Made by a program: the position numbers and the translations under genes | NCBI RefSeq assembly: GCF_027409185.1 | Contig: NC_084469.1 | Location: 80,139,918 to 80,203,917, forward strand | Direction of reading: 5' to 3' | Origin: Cynocephalus volans | Lineage: Eukaryota > Chordata > Mammalia > Dermoptera > Cynocephalidae | Length of the DNA stretch: 64,000 nt | Shown here: positions 1-11,155 of the stretch, piece after piece | Numbering within the stretch: the stretch's first letter is position 1 | Layout of the letters: each line of letters opens with the position of its first letter | Notes under the pieces: generated by a model | The model's database searches: none | What the model saw: the letters and a program-made list of their open reading frames with translations, nothing else | What the model was told of the DNA's origin: nothing

Positions 1-1865
1 CCACAGTCCTAAAGGATGCTCTCACATGATATCATACATCCAATATTCTTGTCAAAAGTGTATAACCTGAATATAATCAGAAGGAAACTATCACATAAAT
101 CCAAATGGGGGGAAATCCTATAGAGCAACTGTCCTGAACAACTCACAGTATCAGTGCTATGAAAAACAAAATTGGGAAGGGCAGGGGATGGAGGCTGAGA
201 TCTGGTCTAGATTCAAAGGGATAAAGCATGATACATAAATGCAACACGTGATTCTCAGCTGAATATTCTATTTAGGGGGGAAATGCTTTAAAGATCCTTC
301 CTGAAACAATTGGTAAAATTTGAATACGGACATTATGTGAGATAACAATATTAGGTCAGCGTTAACATTCCTAAATTTGATAATTATACTGTGATATGTA
401 TGAGAAAACATATGTTCTTAGATGTTCTCAGAAATTTGTAGGTGTGAAGAGTCATGACATCCATACTTCCTGTTAAAGGGGTCATCGTGACAGTCATATA
501 CACATATGGAAAGAGAGAAAGCAAATGAGGCAAAATGTTAACAATTGGTGAATCTAGGTGATGATAAACAGGTCTTCATTGTACTACTCTTTTGTAGTTG
601 TTATCCATCAATTATTTTTTTATTTTTTTATTTAATTAATGTTCTCAACATACAAACAAAAGAAAACATCATCAATTGAATTTAAAGTCAGTTGATGAGG
701 AACAAATTTAACACAAAAAGGTTAACATCCTCAATGCACAAAGAACTCTTAAAAATGAATTAGAAAAATCTTAGCAGAAATTTGGTGAAGGACATGAGCA
801 GACATGTCACACACTCAAGAGAAAAACATGTGGTTAATAAATACCTTCTAAGATGTTCATAGAAATGGTAATTGAAACAGAAAATAACATATTTCATTTC
901 TCAAACTGAAAAAATATGGTACCATATAATACTGATGCTATGAGAGAAACAATGTCAAAATCATCTAGTGTAAGTATAAATTGGTAAAACTCTTTTAAAG
1001 AACAGATTGGATTCGTAAATAGAAGCCTTTAAAATGTTCATACACTTTAAACCAATTATCTTACTTCCTGAAACCATAAGCAAATAATCAAAGAAAATGT
1101 TTTTTTAAATGTGGAAGGCAGTTATATAAAGGTGAAAAATTGGGAATAAACTGAATGTCCAACACTATGAGAATGGCTAAATAAGTTATGGGCCTCATAA
1201 AATGCAAAATAATGCAGTTATTAAAATCACAATTTTGAAGAGTATTTAAGACAAAATTTTCAAGATAGAATAGTAAGTGAAAAAGCAGGATAAAAACTTC
1301 ACTAAAAATAACTAGTTATGTTTAAACTCCAGATATACATCCAAAACAAGACTGAAAAAAATTATTTTTATTTATTTATTTGCTAAAAATGGAGATTGAT
1401 TTAATGAAAATATATACATCAATAAAAAAGAAAGATATCAAATCAACAATCACCTTTGCACCTTAGGAAACTAGAAAATGAAGAGCAAACTAAGCCCCGA
1501 CCTAGCAATGGAAGTAAACAATAGAAATTAGAGCATAGATAAAAGAAATAGAACATAGAAAAAAATAGAGAAAATCAATGAAACCAAAAGTTGGTCCTTT
1601 GATGAGATCCACAAAATTGACAAATCTTTACCTAAATGGTCTAAGAAAAAAGAGAGAAGACTACAGTAACTAAAATCAGAAATGAAAGAGGAGTCATTAC
1701 AACCAAATTTACAGAAATCAAAAGTGTTATAAGAGAATACTATTGATAATTGGTCAACAAATTAGATCATCTAGATGAATGAAATGAATAAATTTCTGGA
1801 AACACAATACCTACAAATTGAATTGTGAAAAAAAAAGCTGGAACAGAACTATAGCTGATAAGTGA
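1..1865 (+). repeat. Patchwork of old L1 fragments, plus strand
   Basis: Bases 1-620 resemble an old L1 (L1ME-type) 3' UTR. 640-1370 looks like a second L1/HAL1-like 3' part. 1475-1850 encodes a broken piece of L1 ORF2 beginning LENEEQTKPRPSNGSKQ, with many stops. Family-level assignment is from memory of consensus sequences. No gene seen. Confidence 0.55.
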
Positions 1866-2739
1866 CTATCATTTTTTGGTTTCCTGATGCAGAACTCCCT
1901 GGAGGATTTCTTGCAGGGCTGGCTGACTGATGGTGAATTCCCACGGTTTTTGTTTGTCTGGAAAATATACTATTTTTCCTTCATTTCTGAAAGATAGCCT
2001 TGCTGGGTATAGTATTCTTGGCTGTCAGTTTTTTTCGTTTAGTATTTTGAATATATCATCCCATTTTCTTCTGGCCTGTAGAGTTTCTGCCCAGAAGTCT
2101 GCTGTCGATCTGATAGAGGCTCCCTTATAGGTAACTTGATGCTTTCCTCTTGCTTCTTTTAAGGTTCTCTCTTTGTCTTTGAGCTTTCCCAGTTTGACTA
2201 TAATGTGTCTTGGAGAGGATCTTTTTGGATTGAATCTGTTTGGGGATCTTTGAGCCTCCTGGATATGAATGTCCATGTCTCTCCCTATACCTGGTAAGTT
2301 TTCCATTATTATTTTTGTTGAATAGGTTTTCCAAGTCTTTTACTTTCTCCTCTCATTCTAAAAGACCCATGATTTGAATGTTTGTGTGCCTAAGTTCTGC
2401 TAGCTCTCTTAGATTTTCTTCTTTTTTTAATTCTTTTTTCCTTTTTTCATCTGCCTGGGTTATTTCAATAAGACTATTTTCATTCTCATTTCATTGTATT
2501 GTCTGAGTCTTCTTGTATCTCAGTGAATTTCCTTAAGATTATTGCTCAGAATTCCTTTTCAGTCATTTCAAGGGTTTCTTGCTGCATAGGGTCTGGTATT
2601 TGAGAATTACTGTATTCTTTTGGTGGTGTCATGTTTTCTTGGATTTTCATATTTCTGGTATCTCTACATTGATGTCTGGTCATATGGTAAAGCAGTTGCT
2701 TCTTCTATTACTCTGGAGTGATGTTTGAGGAGACAGATA
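1866..2739 (-). repeat. L1 ORF1 region, minus strand, degenerate
   Basis: Read on the minus strand, 2306-2025 encodes the RNA-binding C-terminal part of L1 ORF1p, with signatures such as SSPRHIIVKLGK and AETLQARRKWDDIFKILNEK. A stop follows at 2022-2024, after which the frame continues to about 1870 with recognisable ORF1 residues. Bases 2307-2700 hold the more broken N-terminal and coiled-coil part. The element is inverted relative to the L1 pieces to its left. Confidence 0.8.
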
Positions 2740-3322
2740 TGTCAGGCCTTAAAAACTAACGCCACCTTAAGTGACATTACAAGTGGCGCCATTATGGGCC
2801 CACAAGGGCATATTAACATGGCAGCCTAAGACGGCGCCGGGAGGAAGTAGGGTGGGAGTGTCTGTGGGAACCTTGCCTTAGCCCTTATTGGCCAAATACG
2901 CGCTTCCGTGCTCGTGAACACTGCATGATTGCAATAGCTAGGCATTGAGACAGTATGCATGCTCTTGACCTTTAAGCTGATAGGAGGATGTAAAAACCTC
3001 CCTTCCCCATTTGCCTTTAAAAGCAAGTGCTTGTGTAATAATAAACAGAACTGCTCGACAGAACCCCCGCCGCGTCTGAGTGTCCTTTAACCGGGCTGGT
3101 TTGGGGCCGGCAGTGTGCTCACCTCTCTTCAGCTCTCTTCCCCCATCTCCTTCCAAAGAGGACAGGAGGGAAAGAGGAATCCCGGGCCATTTGCTCGCCC
3201 ACCAAAAGGAACAAGGCTAGGGCTGTTCGGGTCAGCCAGCGGCAGACCCGACAAGATATCCTCTTCTTTTTCTGGTCTTTGCTGGTGACTCTCCCTGTGT
3301 CAACGCAGTTGAGTGTCTGACA
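2740..3322 (+). mobile_element. Solo endogenous retrovirus LTR, GC-rich, about 583 bp
   Basis: The ends form a short inverted repeat: TGTCAGGC at the left and GTCTGACA at the right. There is a TTTAAAA TATA-like box at about 3016 and an AATAAA poly-A signal at 3040-3045, followed by a GC-rich U5-like region. No primer-binding site or gag-like sequence follows, so it looks like a solo LTR. I see no clear flanking target duplication. It sits inside the inverted L1 5' region. The LTR family is not recognised. Confidence 0.6.
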
Positions 3323-3700
3323 GGCCATCTGCATGGTGGCTGTGGCTACTGTTTTGGCAACAAGCCACTTACGCAGTAGCTGTGGCTATGGCAGTGGCTG
3401 TGGTGGGCCACCCATGCGGAAGTGTTGTTTTCATTGTGTTCCTTGCCTGCTTGTGGGTGGGAAATGCTGCCCTTAACTCCCGCCTAGGACTCCAGGTATG
3501 CTCTGCTGCTCTCCTGCTTCTGGGCAGAGGGGGAGGCTGCCCTTGGCTCCTGCCTAAACCACCAGGCATGCTCCACTGTTTGCCTGCTTCTGGGTGGAGG
3601 GGCCATTGTACTATTCTTGCAATTTCATGTAGATGACTTTGTCCCGCCAACAAAGTATTTTTAAATAAAGTGTCATCTGCCTTCTGTCCTTCTCAGTCTG
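3323..3700 (-). repeat. Probable L1 5' UTR, minus strand, with an internal tandem repeat
   Basis: This lies upstream (in minus-strand sense) of the L1 ORF1 remnant, beyond the LTR. It is GC-rich with a 67-70 bp imperfect repeat at 3447-3602 (units start at 3447, 3514 and 3584, the last partial). The L1 5' UTR call rests on position and composition only. Confidence 0.35.
3447..3602. repeat. Imperfect tandem repeat, 67-70 bp unit, about 2.3 copies
   Basis: Units begin CTGCTTGTGGGTGG (3447), CTGCTTCTGGGCAG (3514) and CTGCTTCTGGGTGG (3584). Each is followed by a CTGCCCTT-CTCC-GCCTA core and a CAGGYATGCTC segment. Confidence 0.7.
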
Positions 3701-4279
3701 GGTGTGTGTGGGGGGGGTGTGGTAACAACCATCTGTTTGGTGACATGGGCAGTCCTCACCTGCTGGCCTCCATTTTGAAAATTGGCTCATCCTCTCCCTA
3801 TCTACCTGAGAGGGTGCTCAGGGGTGTGGCCACCCAGCTCAGAACTTACTTGTCAACAGTCTCCTCCCTCCCAACTTTTCTAGGTACAGGGTCATGCCCC
3901 ACCCTGCCTTTTTCTCTCTACTTCCCACAAGTTTTTTCAAACCTGGGGCTGTCTTCCCCTTCCTTTAATCTTAAAAAGAGAAATTTGGAACCCCTACCTC
4001 AATGAGCCACCCCCTCCCCACCCCAGTGACACCACAGCCTCCCTTGGGTGAGCTAATTCCCGGCTCCTCAGTCAGTAGGCAGACCCTCCCCCTCCAACCA
4101 GAGCATTCCAGGGCAAACAGAACAGGTGTCAACAGCACACATACTTCATATTTCTTCCCCTTAGATATGACTTCTTAGACAATCAAGCTGGGGGTGAGAT
4201 TAGGTTGGATCCCTTCTCTGCCCACACAATCCATTGGGAGTCTGAGAAGGCTCAGTATGGCTGTGCAAATATGTGGTCA
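3701..4279. other. Unassigned sequence, C/T-rich
   Basis: No gene or repeat family recognised with confidence. It could be more retroviral or LTR-like material, given its neighbours. Confidence 0.3.
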
Positions 4280-4880
4280 TTTGCTCATGTGCAAACAATT
4301 GCCTAGTCAATATGAGTCATGAATCAATTATTTATTACCACAATAATGATCTATAACAAACTACCCAAATTCAGTGGCTTATCTAACAACTATTTATTAT
4401 TGTTCTTCTGATCTAAGCACCTGTAATGCACCTGTGGTCAACTGCATTATGGCTGATGGCTCTGCTGATCTCAACTGGACTCCATCTCAAGACTTTGGCT
4501 AGGACACTTTTGCAGCTGACTCTTCTCAGCTCCACGTGGTCTCTCACCCCCAGCAAACTAGCCAAGGTGTGTTCTCATGGTGGAGATAAAATAAAACTAA
4601 AAAGTAAATAAATAAATTAAATTAAATTTTAAAAAGAATTTATAAAAAAATAAATAAATAAAAATAAAAATAAAAAAGAAAGGGAAAGCTCAGAATTGAC
4701 ACATGTCACTTCCACCATATTCTATCGGCCAATTCTATTGCAACTCACAAGTGCAAGAGGTGGGGAAATGAACAGACTCTACTTCTCGATGGGAAGAGCT
4801 GCAAAGTCCCATTGCCCTAGAGACAGGGAGGGGTGGAGAACTGGGGCCAGTTCTGCAACTGATCTATCAATAACTTCTCC
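4280..4880 (-). mobile_element. MaLR-type (MLT1-like) LTR, minus strand, with A-rich insert
   Basis: The plus-strand text from ATAACAAACTACCCAAATTC through the CTCCACGTGGTCTCTC segment and GGGAAATGAACAGACTCTAC to AACTGGGGCCAGTTCTGCAA matches the remembered reverse complement of an ERVL-MaLR LTR. A low-complexity (AAAT)n stretch at 4578-4685 interrupts it. Confidence 0.55.
4578..4685. repeat. A-rich (AAAT/AATA)n low-complexity tract
   Basis: Runs of AAATA and AATAAAT over about 105 bp, with few C or G. Confidence 0.85.
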
Positions 4881-5229
4881 CCCATACAAAGGTGTCTGCC
4901 TATGTGTCTGTCTGTATGTGCATGCCCAAATGCATGGGCTTGTGGGAGGTGCATGCCCATGAGAAATAAAGAAACTTTGCTTTTAGCATGTAGCAGGCTC
5001 CTCACATTCAGGGATTGTTAATGGTGGGCTCTTCTGTCCTCTCAAATACCTCTACAAGGCACACCATCATCACTGATGGCAGCACTAGCTATAAATGCTT
5101 TGCAAAGTCCCTGCCCAGACTCAGTGCTTAGCACAATTGTAGAATGAATTAACTTCAGGTAACCCTGCCAGAAGTACTGGCTAAATAATTTGGAAGGTCC
5201 AGTGCAAAATGAAAATGCAGAATCCCTTA

Positions 5230-6545
5230 CTCCAAAATTGTTAAAAATCCCAAGACAACTGTCAGAAGACAAGCCACTGACTGGGAGAAAATATTAGCAA
5301 AAGGCATTCTGATAAAAGACTGTTATCCAAAATATACAAACAACTCTTAAAATTCAACAATAATGAATAATTTGATTTAAAAATGGACCGAAGACCTTGA
5401 GAGACACCTCACCAAAGAAGATATACAGATGGCAAATACCATATGAAAAGATGCTCCATATCACATGTCATCAGAAAAACGCAAATTAAAGCAACAATGA
5501 GATACCACTATACATCCATTAGAATAGCCGGAATCCAGAACACTGACACCACCAAATGCTGGTGAGAACATGAAGCAACAGGAACGCTCATGCACTGTGG
5601 GTGGGAAGGCAAAATGGTACAGCCACTTTGGAAGACAGCCTGGCAGTTTGTTACAAAACTAAGCATACTCTTACCATATGATCCTGCAATTTCACTCCTT
5701 GATATTTACCCAAAAGAGCTAAAAACTTAAATCTTCACAAAAACCTTTCCATGGAGGGCAGCTTTTTTCATAATTGCCAAAACTTGGGGACGACCCCGTG
5801 GCTCACTCGGGAGACTGCAGCGCTGGGAGCGCAGTGGCGCTCTGGCCGCGGGTTCGAATCCTATATGGGGATGGCCGGTTGCGATCCCCTTACCGGTCAC
5901 AAAAAAAAAAGACCAAAAAAAAAAAAAAGTTGCCAAAACTTGGAAGAAACCAAGATGTCTTTCAGTAGGTGAATGGATAAATGAATTGTGGAATATCCAC
6001 ACAGCAGAACATTCCTCAGCATGAAAAGAAATGAGCTACCAAGCCATGAAAAGACATGGAGACACCATCCATGCATATGACTAAGTGAAAGAAGCCAGTC
6101 TGAAAAGGCTACATGCTGTATGATTCCAATATGACATTCTGGAAAAGGCAAAACTATGGAGACAGTAAAGAAATCAGTGTTTGCCAGGAGTTAGGTCACA
6201 GGCGGAGCGCAGAGGATTTTCAGGCCAGTGAAACTATTCTCTACGATACTATGATGGTGGACACATGTCATTACACATTTGTCCAAACCCGTAGAATGTA
6301 TAACACTCAGAGGGAACCCTAATGTCACCTGTGGACTTTGGGTGATAACGATTTGTCAGTGTAGGTTCATCAATGGTAACAAATGCACCACTCATGGGGA
6401 TGTTGGTAATAGGAGAGGCTGTGCACGCATGGGGACAGGGGCTGTATGGGAAGGCCCTGTACCTTCTGCTCAGTTTTGCTGTGAACCTAAAACTGCTCTA
6501 CAAATACAGTCTCTAAAAAATTTCAAGATCACTTCAGCACAACAT
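5230..6545 (+). repeat. L1 ORF2 C-terminus and 3' UTR, plus strand, split by a SINE
   Basis: Typical L1 3' text runs through ACTGGGAGAAAATATTAGCA, the ATGAGATACCACTATACATC block, GTGGGAAGGCAAAATGGTAC and the tail ending near 6530. The SINE at 5788-5929 interrupts it cleanly. All frames are broken. Confidence 0.85.
5774..5943 (+). mobile_element. tRNA-derived SINE (5788-5929) with 14-bp target duplications
   Basis: The element carries a Pol III A box (GTGGCTCACTCGGGAGACTG) and B box (GGTTCGAATCC), the junction GGCCGGTTGCGATCCCCTTACC and an A-rich tail. Identical 14-bp copies of TTGCCAAAACTTGG flank it at 5774-5787 and 5930-5943, proving retrotransposition into the L1. Compared with the copy at 57770, the middle of the second tRNA-like unit is missing. 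Confidence 0.88.
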
Positions 6546-6689
6546 TAAACTGAGCATGGAGCCCTACTAAGCACAGGGCCCTACACAGGTTGCTCACTAT
6601 GAAGCCAGCCCTACCCCCCAGGCCCCACCATGGCCTGCCCCTGGCCATCCCACCTGGGCAGTGGAAGCCACCGCACAATCATTGCTGGG
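6546..6689. other. Short unassigned stretch
   Basis: Nothing recognised between the L1 end and the L2. Confidence 0.4.
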
Positions 6690-7410
6690 CCCACCTCCAT
6701 TCATTTATTCATTCATTCAACACAGATTTATTGAGTGTCTACTACAACCCAGGGACTGTTCTAAGTGCTGGGGGATGTAGCAGTGAAGGAGCAAGGCCCT
6801 GCCCTCAAGGAGCTTACATTACAGAGGGGAAGACAAATAACAAGCAGGATAAATACATAGATCATATGCTAGATAGAGAGCAACCTATGAAGAAGAAACA
6901 AAGCAGGAAGAGGCACACAAAGTGTGGGGCAGGGGCCCCGAGGGCTGGTAAGGCGGTGGAATAATAATTAGAGTGGGCAGGGAAAGCTTCACGGAGAAGG
7001 TGACTTTTAAGTGGAAGTGAGATACCGAGCCAATGAATTGAGGGATGAGAGGCTATTCCAGGGAAAGAGTACACTGAGTGCAAAGCCCTGAAGCAGGAAC
7101 ATGACTGGAGGACTCAGGGAACAGCAAGGAAGCCCTGGCTGCAGAGGAGGGAGCGAGGGGGAGGCAGCAGGAAGTGAAGTCAGAGCGGAAGAGGAGCCAG
7201 ACCACATGGGGCCTTGCTGGCCATGGCAAGGAGTTTGGAGTTTTGGTCACTCCAGAGAGAAAAGAGGAACCAGGGAAGGGTTTTGAGCAGAGGAGTGACC
7301 TGGCCTGATATGTTTCAAAAGGATCAGTCTTGCTGCTGAGTGGAGGACAGGTGGGAGTCGGGGAGACAGGGCGGTGGCAGGGAGGCCAGTTAGGAGATGC
7401 TGGTCTTCCC
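6690..7410 (-). repeat. LINE2 (L2) fragment, minus strand
   Basis: It starts with the ATTCATTCATTCA terminal repeat and TTTATTGAGTGTCTACTAC, then CTGCCCTCAAGGAGCTTACA. It runs through GAACAGCAAGGAAGCCCTGG and AGGAGTGACCTGGCCTGATA to GGCCAGTTAGGAG. This matches a long stretch of the L2 3' region in reverse. Confidence 0.85.
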
Positions 7411-8180
7411 CCACCACTCACACCTCCAGTACAGGCCACGGGCCCAGCAATGACACCTGGGACTCTCCACCACTGGGCTTTTGCAGCCCATTCTCGGGCA
7501 GCAAAGGTGCTGGGAATTAACACGCCAGCCAACAACAGATGGAGTTGAAGACTAAATACTCCAGCTTCCTCACCTCTGGGTAAGACAGTCCCAGAGTGCA
7601 CCCTGCACTGTCGCCCCAGGTTCCCTAGCAGGATTGCACTCCTTTGCCCAGAGCTGTCACCGCTTGTTATTGTAGCCCGGATGGTCTCCCTTCTCTTCTC
7701 CACCATTGCTCCCTGGCCTCGCCTCCCAAAGAAACTCCTGACCTTCAAACCTTTGTCTAAAGATGTGCTTTGGGGAGAACCCCACCTAAAAGGGAAATAT
7801 GGCAATCATTGAGGGGAGTTGAAGGTGCCATTGCAAGTAGTAAGAAGGGGTCAGATCCTGGCTGCACTGGGGAGGGAATGACAGGCAAGCAGGATGTGGG
7901 GTCTAAAGCTCAACGCACCGTCTTCACCCCTGCCCCTGGGTCTCTGCCGGCCAAAACAGGGTCCCAGGCCTGAGGGGGCTTCAGCCTCCTGAGGACCAAG
8001 AGGCGGGACTGTGCACGGACCACAGGCCCTCGGTGCCCGGCTGCCAGCCTGTGTCCTGCAGGGCGGAGGTGCTGAGGCTCCGGGAGTTAATGAGGTCCCC
8101 AGCAGAAGCACACCCTTCTGAAAATGACAAACGAACAGCATTAGGGACCGTTCCCACAATTACTATCAGTTGGCTGTAAT
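7411..8180. other. Unassigned, apparently single-copy sequence
   Basis: No splice-consistent coding pattern or known repeat seen. Several moderately long open frames occur on both strands, but their composition is random-like. Confidence 0.4.
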
Positions 8181-8560
8181 ATAAATATGCAAATTCCCTG
8201 GGCTTGAACTTTAACACCCTCTGTAGAGACCATTCATCTCTTTAAAGTATTAATTTAAGTTGTAAAAGGGCCCATACATCACCGCGTGTCATTTTGAAAA
8301 CAAATATTAATCAATTTTACCCTCGGAATTGCTACGGAGGAGGCAGCCCCCATTACTGCGGAACAAGGAGGCTGCGACGAGAGATTTACATATTCATCCG
8401 AGCTTAAGGAAGCCCGTGATAATGCAAGAACATCCCCGAAACCCGGGCCTCCGGGCCTTATCTGCGCGCCCCGCAGGCCCGTGCCACTTCTGCATTCGCG
8501 ACGTGCCACCGCGCGCCAGGCCGAGCGCACCGGTATCTGGATAACCTTGAATGCCCGGAC
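8181..8560. promoter_or_regulatory. Candidate conserved non-coding element with octamer and homeodomain-type sites
   Basis: It is free of recognisable repeats. It contains a perfect octamer ATGCAAAT (8187-8194), the AT-rich cores TATTAATTTAAG and AAATATTAATCAATTTTA, and then a CpG-bearing half (8330-8560). The sharp AT-rich to GC-rich layout with clustered factor sites resembles a developmental enhancer. Conservation itself cannot be tested here. Confidence 0.45.
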
Positions 8561-8789
8561 AGATGGCAGAGGCCGCCTCCCAACTTCTCTTTTCCAAGAA
8601 ATTACAAAGTATTCGAAAAAGCTGAACTTGCCTTCCCCAAACGGGGGAGGAACAGCTCTGGCTTTGGGGGTCCTGAGCAGGACAGGCTGGTGGCTAAGTT
8701 TTCTTTACCACCAGCCTCAAGAACCAGAAAACAAGAGGAGAGGCAGGTCCCGGAAGCCTTCAGAGGTGAAGAGGACTGGAAATCATGGT

Positions 8790-9060
8790 CTCCTGGGGAC
8801 AGAAAAGGGCTTTGGAGTCATATAGGCCTGGGTTTAAAAACTCACCCTGAGTGTATATGCTGTGTGCATTTGCACAGATTGATTTAGCTTCTCTGTGCCT
8901 CAGTTATGCCATCTGAGAAATGGACCTACATATTAAAGATTTCAACTCACAGAGTCATTCTCAGGTTAGGAAATTATCTGTGAAAAGCACCATAGCACAG
9001 ACATGGGTATATAGTAAGGGCTGGAATTACATTACTGACAATTATTATTATTATCTTCAA
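8790..9060 (+). repeat. MIR SINE, plus strand
   Basis: The core TTCTCTGTGCCTCAGTTATG followed by CCATCTGAGAAATGGACC and the trailing ATTATTATTATT are MIR hallmarks. Confidence 0.75.
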
Positions 9061-9967
9061 TTATTCTTTGTGCTGGCCAGTCTCCCCTCCTCTCCAGCCC
9101 CTCCTTTCTTCTCTGCATCTGAAGTGGATTTTAGGGACAAGTCCTCCTGCCCCTATCCTGCCAACTGCCATGGTCCTAATGTACCAGAATCTGCTGCCCC
9201 CTGCCTGAACGTCTGCCTCTTCACTATGAAAAGGTGGGGCCACCACAAAGTCCCTGGAATAAAATGAAAGTCCGAGTGAAAAGTTAATAGCCTCCACTCC
9301 ACAGGCCCTGACCACCCTCAGCTTCCCCTGGAAAGATAACGCCATCCCCATCCCAGAAAGAACACACCCCCAGTCGGCCTCCTGATTCAGGGCTTACAGG
9401 AGCACAGTGCTGCCGCCACTGCCTGGTTCTGGTGAGCACCCACACCAAGCCAGCAGAGAACACATTGCATCTGGACAGGTGCATGACAGGGGAATCATTT
9501 CCCTTCCTTCCCAGAGGTGTCCCTCAGTGGCCTGCACATATTTGTCAGCACCCACTGCATTGCACACATGTACACACGCTCATGCACACAAGACGCACTG
9601 TGTGGCTGACCTTAACATCACAGCCCAGAAAATCCTGCCTCCCTTCATTGGCCCACTGGCAAGATTAGGACAGGTCTTCCCTGATGGACTCCGTGTGTGG
9701 AAATGTGCACAGCCGAAGGGTTCTCCTGGGAATGGTTATGCTGACCAGTGGACATCGTCCACCACCTCCTGGTAATGCTGGGTATCGGCCAATGTCAAAC
9801 ATTCACTGGGGCAGCTGCAGATCCTGGCTTAAGCAAGGAGCAGGAACAGCTCCCGTGCTTCTCCCCACGCAAGGGCAAGAAAATTCATCTTACCGTTTCC
9901 AAGCCTAAGACGGGATTCAGGATCACTCAGCATACAACAAGGAAACCCCCATCCCGCAGGTGTATCT
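9061..9967. other. Unassigned, mostly single-copy sequence
   Basis: C-rich text with no recognised gene or repeat. Confidence 0.35.
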
Positions 9968-10350
9968 GAGCCACATGAAATGTGTACATGTGTATGTTGA
10001 ACCACATGTGAGCATGTGCATGTGTAGATTGAATCACGTTTGTGCATTGCATATGTGCCTGTTGAGCCATATGTGAACATTTGCATGTGTGTATGCTGAG
10101 CCACATATGTGCTTTGAACCACTTGTGTGTTCACATGTGTTGACCCGCATATGAGTATGTGCTCACATGTATATTGAGCCACATGTAAGTGTATGCATTA
10201 TACATGTGTGTTGAACCACATGTGAGCATGTGCATGAGTGTATGTTGAGCCACATGTATGTGTGTGCAATGCATATAAGATGTGTGTTGAACCACAGGTA
10301 AGTGTGTGTACATATGTATGTTGGGCCACACATAAGTCTATGCACACATT
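9968..10350. repeat. Degenerate minisatellite built on a TGTGTATGTTGARCCACATG motif
   Basis: About ten or more diverged units of roughly 25-40 bp, with the shared words TTGAACCACATGTGAGCATG, TGCATGTGT and TTGAGCCACATGT. Unit length varies, so the array is old or was built by slippage of two sub-motifs. The open frames across it on the minus strand are by-products of the repeat. Confidence 0.85.
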
Positions 10351-10960
10351 AGGTTTGTCTATAAGAGTATGTGCAAAAAATGATGACCAGAGATAATGAC
10401 AAGGAAAATTAAACAGTCAGTGGCCAAAAAGAAAGGAAGAAATCCTTGTTCAAAGCACCCTATATTCAAATTTTTAATTTATCAAACATTCATCCCACAG
10501 ATGTTTTTTAAGGATATAATAAGTTTCAGGTAAATATACAGTCAGGAGGCCAAAAGGCTGAGTGAGTTATGGGGTGTGGGGCAGGCATCTAGAGTTTTCA
10601 CACAGTTCATTAAACCGAAGACAGAGCCGCAGGCTATGAAAGAAGGCATGTCATGATAAATTTAGGAAACCCCAAGCCAAGTCTTGTACTTCTGCTCTAC
10701 AAAACAGTAATTAACATGGTTATTCCCTGCTATGTAAGGAAACCTATGGCTTTGAAGGACAGTGATAGCATAGAGGTGGAAAATTCCAGAAAGCAGGTTT
10801 GCTTTTTTTTAAAGGAAAGCATAGATTTTTTTTTTTTTTAATGGAATACTAAAATAAGTTGTCCTTTGCCAGGAAATCTATCTTCAGACACTAGCCATAT
10901 TTCCAACACAGACCCAGAGATCTTGTCAGTAGATCACTGAGTTCCTAGAGGTTAATTACC
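10351..10960. other. Unassigned sequence
   Basis: AT-rich. A weak L2-like phrase lies near 10480-10530. No gene seen. Confidence 0.3.
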
Positions 10961-10964
10961 TGGT

Positions 10965-11155
10965 CAGCTAAACAGCAAGAATAGTGACTTTGGGCAAGTT
11001 ATTACTGTGCTTCCTTTACTTACCTGTAAAACAGGGATAACATTGGTACATGTCTTCTAGCATTGTTGTGAGGACAAAACCAGTCTAAAACAGTCTCCGG
11101 TACCTGATAAGCACTCAATAATGTTAGCTATCTTTAATTATCATCATCATTATAA
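10965..11155 (+). repeat. MIR SINE, plus strand
   Basis: GTGACTTTGGGCAAGTTATT, CTGTAAAACAGGGATAACAT, TTGTTGTGAGGACAAAA and AAGCACTCAATAATGTTAGC are the ordered MIR landmarks. Confidence 0.88.

Noticed and set aside
2025-2306. Open frame on the minus strand that looks like a conserved protein
   Set aside because: It is the C-terminal part of L1 ORF1p, inside a degenerate LINE, so it is annotated as a repeat.
7053-7805. 250-residue open frame on the minus strand
   Set aside because: It overlaps the L2 fragment and neighbouring unique DNA, has random-like composition, no recognisable domain and no splice context.
9829-10345. His/Thr/Tyr-rich open frames on the minus strand
   Set aside because: They are translations of the minisatellite array.
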